Part shown: positions 57,864 to 64,000 of the stretch, in pieces
Position numbering within the stretch: position 1 is the stretch's first letter
How the letters are laid out: every line of letters begins with the position of its first letter
Assembly: GCA_949130495.1 (NCBI GenBank)
Contig: OX422207.1
Coordinates: forward strand, 375,617,868-375,681,867
Direction: 5' to 3'
Source of the DNA: Sambucus nigra
Taxonomy: Eukaryota; Streptophyta; Magnoliopsida; Dipsacales; Adoxaceae
DNA: 64,000 bases
Translations under genes and position numbers: made by a program
Notes under the pieces: model-generated
Told to the model about the DNA's origin: nothing
The model's input: the letters and a program-made list of their open reading frames with translations, nothing else
The model's database searches: none

Positions 57864-59968
57864 TCAAGAGCTTCCACCCTTACGGCGTGCTCTCTTCCCC
57901 CTATAGCGAGACGATGCGCCACTACTACCTGAGATCGAGTCCTCTCTGGACGAATCAGATGGAACCAAGCAAGAAGGAACTGGAACCATGCCCCGAATAT
58001 GGGCAGTCACCAAAGATATCCAGTCTTTAATGTCCCTGAGCCATTTGGTCGACACCCGGACTTGCTGAAAGAAAAGGCCAAATCAGTATCAAAGAGGAAA
58101 TGACCAAAACAGAAAAGAAAGAAAGAGAGGAACAAAAAAGTATACCACAGGTCGAAGGACCTCTTCTGTCAAACCCAACTCCTCCGGATTCATTGCATGA
58201 GGACGGTGAAACATAGGCACCATCCCTCCATCAGCCCGCCGAATGTTGTATGAAGGGTTATACAGCCGTACAAAAGGGTCCTCTGAGGTCACCGTCACCG
58301 CAGATGCCGACAGACCACCACTGCTGTAGGAAGACCCCATTGCTCGACTCAAACCCACCGGAGGGAAGGGAAGCACATCATATATGCTGGGCTCCATCAA
58401 CCAGCTCTTCACAAAATCCATATAGTCATACGGCGCAGCCGTATCGGTGTAGCAAGTAGGACTCGCCAATCATCATCGTGATCCTCTCATCCTCCAACAT
58501 TAGTCATTCCTGCCTCATAGATGTAAGAGGATGCGCAGGTGGCACCACCACCTCCTCCTCAGCAATCTGACGAACCACCCTCTCCCCAAGGTACCAGGAA
58601 TGGCCGAACTCATGCGCCAGCAAATGCCTCATCTGCGCGTTCACCCAGGTCGCCCCCACATCCTGAATGGCTGTCCCCCACAGGTAAAAGGTCACCTAAA
58701 AATCTCCGAGAGACCATAAACCAATACAAGATCAGAAGGAGCAAAAACCAAGATTGAAATGGAAAGAGTCGTACCCTACCACTGGTTAGGTCATTCAAGA
58801 CCTGACGCACCACCTCTAGGGAAAGAGATCCCTTCGACTGCCGATTGGACTTATGCCATCGATACAATCGATAGAAGTCCCCAACAATGTCGTCCTTCAA
58901 AGAAATCAGCGGGGTATTGTACCCAATCACCTCATAGAACCACGTCTGAATTCACAAGCAAAAAGAGACGCATAAGGAAAATGTGAATGCATGAAAGTAA
59001 AATGCAAATGCATGAAAAGAAATGCACAAAGTGAAGAATACCTCGAGAAGGTACGTGACCCCAGTAAAGGTCTTCAGGCAGCACCGGCTGATTGCATCTA
59101 GAGAAAACTAAAGGGTCGCCAAGGTCAGACTCCCCCAATCATAGAAAGGGATGTTCGAAACATCCTCAAGTACGGAAAAAACCACAAATGAACGACGTCG
59201 TCGCTCGACGCCACCATGAAACCTCCCAATACCAACAGAATGAATAACCGGGCCATCTGCCTCACTTACAGCCCATCCTCCACATCAATCACCCTGCTCA
59301 ACAGAACATCCTTCAGCAGGGACAACCGGATTGAATCCCCAGAGACTATCCTCCCTACATCACCAAGTGCCGCACGTACTGCCTCCGGTCTCACTCATAA
59401 AGAGCGATCCACCTCTATCTGCTCTCCATCACAATCCAGCTGCACGTCTATGAGAGTCACCGTCATCTCCCCGAATCCAAAATGAAAGGTGTGGGTAATG
59501 TCCCACCACCTCTCTCCCAAAGCGCACAAGATCGATATCGAACGAGGCGTCTCATCCAGCGTCTATGCCAACCACCCATAACCCGCTGATGAGACCACCC
59601 AGTTCACCACAAGTGGGAGATTCTCCTAGACATCTTTGAGCCCCGTTGTCCCATGGGCACGCATGTTCTTCAAAGAGAAATCAGACTGGCAAAAAGAAAA
59701 GTCTCATCAAAGGTTAAGAAAGAAAAATCACTAGAATGAGAAGAATGCCAAAGGTCGGGTTACTTACATAACCACCCGGGATCACTCTCGAAGAGCGATG
59801 ATGCGGTGGATTCCGCAACAAGGTTCGCTCATCCTCAACAGGCTCAAACGCATCGAAGGAGTTCCCACTCCTCAAAGCAAGAGGCGCCCTAGCCCTCCAC
59901 TCCACATTCGCCCAATCATCAACGGTCAACCACTCCCGGTGGACTGCAGTGCTCACAAAGGTGGCCAT
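57864..59968 (-). pseudogene. antisense gene aORF2, five exons, plant mobile domain
   Basis: The ATG at 59968 starts MATFVSTAVHREWLTVDDW. Exons: 59968-59768, 59685-59042, 58945-58775, 58695-58146, 58064-57864. All four introns are GT-AG, 79-96 bp long, and join in phase 0. Exon 2 has THTFHFGFGEMTVTLIDV, the signature of the plant mobile domain (PMD), and later YDWGSLTLATL. Exon 3 has TWFYEVIGYNTPLISLKDD; exon 4 a His-containing stretch (MRHLLAHEFGHSW); exon 5 ends with a basic tail (RGKRARRKGG), possibly nuclear-targeting. Exon 2 has several stops and one frameshift, exon 4 one stop and one frameshift. The PMD occurs in transposons and in host silencing genes. The role here is unknown. Confidence 0.72.
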
Positions 59969-60061
59969 TTCTTGAAGATCGGAATGATAGAATGATTTGC
60001 AGAAGAATCGCAGAGAGAGAGAAAGCAAAAGAAGCTGTGAAAAAATGAGGGGATTCGCCCC

Positions 60062-60070
60062 CTTTATATA
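60062..60070 (-). promoter_or_regulatory. TATA box of aORF2
   Basis: TATATAAAG on the minus strand lies about 95 bp upstream of the ATG at 59968. Palindromic words follow upstream within 120 bp: CCGATCGG (60113-60120), TTGCCTTCCTAAGGCAA (60131-60147) and a gccat/atggc pair (60161-60177). Confidence 0.62.
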
Positions 60071-60179
60071 GGATGCCAAGCGCCATGACAATCGGCACCT
60101 CACCCTACCATACCGATCGGCAATGACCCCTTGCCTTCCTAAGGCAACCCAAAAGTCCATGCCATTGCTGAATGGCACC

Positions 60180-60570
60180 CTTAATACTATGCCGACCGGA
60201 ACCCCCCTTAAAATTTCATATAAAAATTCCCAGAAAATACCAGAAAACCCCGAAAAATCCTCGAAAAATTCCCAAAAATCCCAGGAAGGATTTAAAGCCT
60301 TTTTACCAAGAAAATTTCACATTCCCTCAAGCGACACCCCTCTTCCCCAACGGAATCCTCAAAAAACCAAGTGAAAACTCCTCCCGGCAAAGCTCCGGAG
60401 GATCCCTAAGGATCACCTGATCACTTCCCCAAGGGAATTCTCCTACAGCACCCAAAATAGGTTTTCCCCCCTGCGAGGTCTCCTAAAAAGCTTCCCCAGC
60501 TATCAGCTCCCCAGCTCAAATCAAAATCACAAAAGCACTTTCCCCAACAAAATTAAAATCCAATCTTCAT
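60180..60570. other. 3' non-coding region of Ogre A before the tandem repeat
   Basis: No gene. The stretch is C- and A-rich with many ccc-aaaa runs. It lies upstream of aORF2 on one strand and in the 3' region of Ogre A on the other. Confidence 0.6.
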
Positions 60571-61183
60571 CCACTCTTGGGTCAGAATTGGCCTCGGTCA
60601 TGGATCGTCACTTGAGTTAGGTCAGAATTGACCTCGGTCCTCGATCGTCATCACTCTTGGGTCATAATTGGCCCCGGTCTTGGATCGTCACCTGAGTTAG
60701 GTCAGAATTGATATTGGTCCTCGGTCGTTACCACTCTTGGGTCAAAATTGGCCCCGATCATGGATTGTAACCTGAGTTAGGTCAGAATTGATCTCGGTCC
60801 TCGGTCGTCACCACTCTTGGGTCAGAATTGGCCCAGGTCTTTGATCGTCACCTGAGTTAGTTCAGAATTGACCTCAGTTCTTGGTCGTCACCACTCTTAG
60901 GTCAGAATTGGCCCCGGTCTTGGATCGTCACCGGAGTGAGGTCAGAATTGACCTCGGTCCTCGGTCATCACCACTCTTGGGTCAGAATTGGCCCCGGTCT
61001 TAGATCATCGCCTGAGTGAGGTCAGAATTGACCTCGATCCTCGATCGTCACTACTCTTGGGTCAAAATTGGCCCCGATCTTGGATTGTCACCTGAGTTAG
61101 GTCAGAATTGACCTCGATCCTCGGTGGTCACCACTCTTGGGTCGGAATTATCCCCGGTCTTGGATCGTCACCTGAGTTAGGTC
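60571..61183. repeat. 40-bp tandem repeat arranged in 80-bp dimers
   Basis: The word ccactcttgg (or a one-base variant) recurs at 60571, 60651, 60731, 60811, 60891, 60971, 61051 and 61131. The word cctgagttag recurs at 60611 and every 80 bp to 61171. The period is exact, with no insertion or deletion over 613 bp. Both monomer types share gtcagaattg and a gatcgtca-like end. About 15.3 monomers alternate as A and B. Tandem repeats in the 3' region are usual in Ogre elements. Confidence 0.95.
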
Positions 61184-61943
61184 TCTAAAAAAACTCAACA
61201 TACACCTTTGAAAAGTCACGGGTGCATTACACAATTCGAATGGCATAGGTCTATAAACATTCCAAAAGGACACGTGAAAGTCGTCTTCTCTTGGTCAATT
61301 ACATATAACTCTATTTGGTTATATCCGGAATAAGCATCTAGGAAGCAATAGTATGGATGTACTGCCACTCTCTAGCATTTGATCGGTGAATGGTAAGGGG
61401 AAATTGTCTTTCCTAGTGCCAGCATTGAGTTTTTAGTAATCAATGAAAACACACCACCTGATGGTGGTACGTTAGGGAATTAGATCACCCTAAGTGTTCT
61501 CAACCAAAGTCATACTCGACTTCTTTGGGACAACTTGTAAAGAACTCAATCCGATATTGGGTAGATGATCCCTGATTCCAACAGGTTTAAAATTTCAGCT
61601 CGCACTTCCTCTTTCATGGTAGGGTTCAATATTCTTTGCATTTCCCTCGAGGGCTTCACTTCCACCTCAAGGTGGATTTTATGGGTACAAATCAAGGGAC
61701 TTATACCTTTTAAATCTTCATGAACCAACTAAAAGAACTTTGGTGCTTCCTCAAAATTTCAAGCAATTTACCCTCTTGCTCTTTATCTAGGCTAGACGAG
61801 ATAGTAACAAGAAATGTATCATCCTCTACAAAGTAAGCATATTTGACAATGGAGGGTAGTTTCTATAATTCGAGAGTAAGAAATTTTTTATCAGAGGGGA
61901 CCGTGCGCGACTCCCTCACTGGTATCTCCTCAAATCTAAAAAC
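61184..61943 (-). pseudogene. Athila reverse transcriptase, N-terminal part
   Basis: Reading leftwards: DLKGISPLICTHKIHLE, then LNPTMKEEVRAEILNLLESG and IIYPISD (61546-61728), VVPKKS, LNAGTRKDNFPLPF, a decayed FLDAYSGYNQIEL (about 61310-61345), KTTFTCPF and FQRCM. This is the order of an Athila-type reverse transcriptase up to just before the YVDD box. Frameshifts and stops are present. The break at 61184 comes within the QRCM region, so the catalytic YVDD half is missing. Confidence 0.85.
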
Positions 61944-62698
61944 CTAATTTACATCTTTCACGTCCTCATCCGACGCTCTCTCGTCTAATATATCTTTCAA
62001 CTCCTCTATATCCCTCTCGGAGCTGGTGTATGTCCCCTCACTCTCATTACTCAATAAAAGGTATGCTCCTAAAGCATCTCCACTTAAATTTTCCTCTTTT
62101 GGCTCTTCAACGATCTCCTCAATAAGATCCAGTGTGTGAAAATCTTCCTCGTCACCCACACGTTGGGTGATGTTGAAGATGTTTGTCTCTAAGGTCATGC
62201 TCCCGAAAGTGAGTTGCATTTCCCCAATTCTAGTGTTAATCAAGGCATTATTCGTAGCTAAGAATGGGAGCCCAAGGATAATGGGGACATGATTACTTAA
62301 GGTGAAGGAGGGTTCCATGTCCCAAATGACAAAATCTACCAAAAAGTAGAAGGTGACAACTTGGACTATCACGTCCTCGATAATACCTCTTGGTATCTAC
62401 ACGATACGATCCGCAAGTTAGAGAGTGATCTTTATGGGCTTGAGGTCACCCAAATAAATTGCCTATAAATGGAGTATGGGAGGATATTGACACTCTCCCC
62501 TAAATTGAGTAACACCTTTAAAATTTGGTTCTCTCTTATGATGCAGGAAATGGTAGGTGCACCCGGATCCTTGAAATTTGGTGGAAGATTATTGAGTAAA
62601 ACAGAGCTCACATTTTATGCTAGGAGCACGTTATTCTTTACCTTTAGCATTCTTTTCACCATCAATAAGTCCTTGAGAATTTTAGCTTAGCCGGTAAT
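61944..62698 (-). pseudogene. Athila protease region
   Basis: The motif LLNLGESVNILPYS (about 62475-62515) corresponds to the Athila protease site, with Asn in place of the catalytic Asp (codon 62506-62504). After a frameshift the frame from 62372 has VPIILGLPFLATNNALINTR and LTFGSMTLETNIFN, then an acidic linker to 61944. The protein would process the polyprotein, but the active-site change alone should abolish that. Confidence 0.82.
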
Positions 62699-64000
62699 TT
62701 ACTTTATGGCATCGAGGAAAGGTAAATTCAGCTTGACTTGCTTAAAGACTTCTAGCACATCATCATGGGGGTTTCCTTTTTGGGGAGGAACCAACCGTTG
62801 AGGAAATGGTGTGGCGGTGGGTGGTTTCACTAAAACTTCAGGATCACTAGTGTCTTCATATTCATTCTCCTTCAAGGGGTCATATTTGGCCTCTTTTGTG
62901 CCGTGCGAAACCTCCTTGTCCCTAGGTATGTCTTGTGGGGGAGGTGATAAATCAATAACTCTCCCACTATGTAGAGTGGTTATGGATTGACATTGATCTT
63001 GATTCTCTATGGATGTAGAGCTAACACTAGTTTGACCTTGAGGATGTCTTTGGCCTTGGGACGAAAATTTACCCTTCTCTTGGATACTCAATGATGATTG
63101 CAACTTAGAGATGTTAGAATTTATATAGGTGAGCATGCGATCATACTTAACAGTGGTTGCATTTTGGGAGTGGATGAATTGTTTTGTAGTATCCTCTAGG
63201 TTTCTCCGTGGTGGAGTGATATACGTTCCGAGAGGTGGTGCTTTCATATGTGGTTCTTATTGAAAGTGTTGGGGTGGAGGAGGGGCAATGTCATTAGGAT
63301 TCAACGCAGTGTGTTGTTACCCGTAGCTAAAACAAGGATGGTTTTTCCATGAAGGGTTGTAATAATTCCCGTATGGGGCACCGAAATTACCCTTAAATCC
63401 TCCTACTCCACTCACTTTCTCCTGAAGCAAAACTTTATAGGCGGGTATCATCGGGCATTCCTCTGTTGAATGTCCCACCTCACAAAATAGAACACACCTT
63501 TTCTATGGGGGCATGGATGGAGTTGGTTGCTTCTCTTGTTGTACATCAAGCATTTCTCTCATGATCCTCTCAAATTGGTCCAGTCAACAGTCTAACAAAG
63601 AATCTTTGTCTATGTGGTACAGACTGAATGCTGAAGGAGTGGTGGATGCTTATCGAGGCTGATTTGGACATTAGGATCAGATGTGTCCCACGCTTGAGTA
63701 GTCTCGACGACATACTTAAGGTGGATCTCAACATCATTAGCATCTAGCTCAAAAAAGGGTCCATCACACATAGTTTCAACGAGTTTCTTGGAGTTGATAT
63801 TTAGCCCATTATGAAAGAATGAGAAAAGTTATTGTTTATCAATACCATGGTGAGGGCATGAAGTGACCAACTCGTTAAAATGCTTATGACATCAATCGAA
63901 TGGCTTATTTTCTAGTTGTCGAAAGATTTGAATTTGAGCCTTAATGGAGTTCGTTCGATGCGGAGGGAAGAACTTCTTGATAAATTTAGATTGCTACTCA
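62699..64000 (-). pseudogene. Athila gag, C-terminal part
   Basis: From the right edge: KFFPPHRTNSIKAQIQIF and FNELVTSCPHHGID, typical Athila gag phrases, with stops. Near 63455-63496 lies a Cys/His motif (CVLFCEVGHSTEEC). The open frame 63247-62699 then reads MKAPPLGTYITPP, SIQEKGKFSSQGQ, then TTLHSGRVIDL and VLEVFKQVKLNLPFLDAIK, the conserved Athila gag end. Gag would bind and package the RNA. The N-terminus is outside the window. Confidence 0.85.

Larger units (their letters stand above)
45120..61183 (+). mobile_element. Ogre-like gypsy element (Ogre A) with antisense genes, 3' end missing
   Basis: Plus-strand order: 5' LTR 45120-47203, PBS, about 1.2-kb leader, gag-protease (48446-51289), pol (51404-55501). 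Next come two antisense genes (55976-57262 and 57864-59968) and a 40/80-bp tandem repeat (60571-61183). The PBS type, long leader, IDNGSALNVCPL protease, antisense genes after pol and 3' tandem repeats all fit the Ogre/Tat group. No 3' LTR is seen before Athila sequence starts at 61184. Stop codons are frequent, but pol has no frameshift. Confidence 0.87.
61184..64000 (-). mobile_element. Athila-like gypsy element, truncated
   Basis: Minus-strand gag runs in from the right edge, followed by protease and the first part of the reverse transcriptase, which stops abruptly at 61184. No LTR is in view. The phrases matching Athila are in the separate entries. Stops are frequent. Confidence 0.85.

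Noticed and set aside
57864..59968. aORF2 as an ordinary host gene that captured transposons around it
   Set aside because: It lies between Ogre pol and Ogre-type tandem repeats, antisense as in other Ogre elements, and is broken by stops. A host origin of the domain remains possible, but not a live host gene here.
60571..61183. Regular 40-bp repeats as a CRISPR array
   Set aside because: Both halves of the unit are repeats with no unique spacers, and the setting is a plant retrotransposon.

Overview
The window reads as heterochromatic plant DNA made almost wholly of transposable elements. I recognise no host gene, rRNA, tRNA or CRISPR array. The superfamilies present (plant-type Ty3/gypsy Ogre/Tat, Athila and Tekay/Del-like elements, Ty1/copia with a UBN2-type gag, an L1 LINE with a C-terminal RNase H, hAT, CACTA) and the AT-rich background indicate a flowering plant, probably a eudicot. 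The species cannot be told from the sequence.

Layout, oldest to youngest. A deleted Ogre-like element (Ogre B, + strand) is the matrix; its pieces lie at 27120-28276 and 41503-42293. Its 5' LTR was hit by a Tekay-like element (Tekay A; 14275-27119 here). The 5' LTR of Tekay A holds a gag-only copia on the + strand (10167-14274). That copia's gag was hit by a related copia on the - strand (6240-10166). The second copia's 3' LTR was hit by a gypsy element on the - strand (1-6239), and that gypsy's RNase H-integrase region holds a 587-bp hAT MITE (821-1407). This stack is six levels deep. The 3' LTR of Tekay A holds an L1 LINE (18020-23814). The pol of Ogre B holds a second Tekay-like element (Tekay C, 28277-41502), which holds a CACTA transposon (33843-38112). 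Further right in Ogre B sits a third copia relative (42294-45119), cut at 45120 by a second Ogre-like element.

Ogre A (45120-61183, + strand) is the most informative part. It has a 2.1-kb LTR, a PBS, gag-protease and a 4.1-kb pol frame with stop codons but no frameshift. Downstream, on the opposite strand, are two genes: a single-exon frame (aORF1) and a five-exon frame with a plant mobile domain signature (aORF2). Each has its own TATA box, and short GCC/GGC palindromes like those upstream of the LTR TATA box lie nearby. A 40/80-bp higher-order tandem repeat follows. No 3' LTR is seen; a truncated Athila-type element (- strand) abuts at 61184 and runs off the window.

All coding frames found are broken by stops, frameshifts or deletions, so I annotate them as pseudogenes except the CACTA gene, which is nearly intact. 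Left-hand junctions of several nested elements lie outside the window, so parts of the nesting order rest on one junction each.
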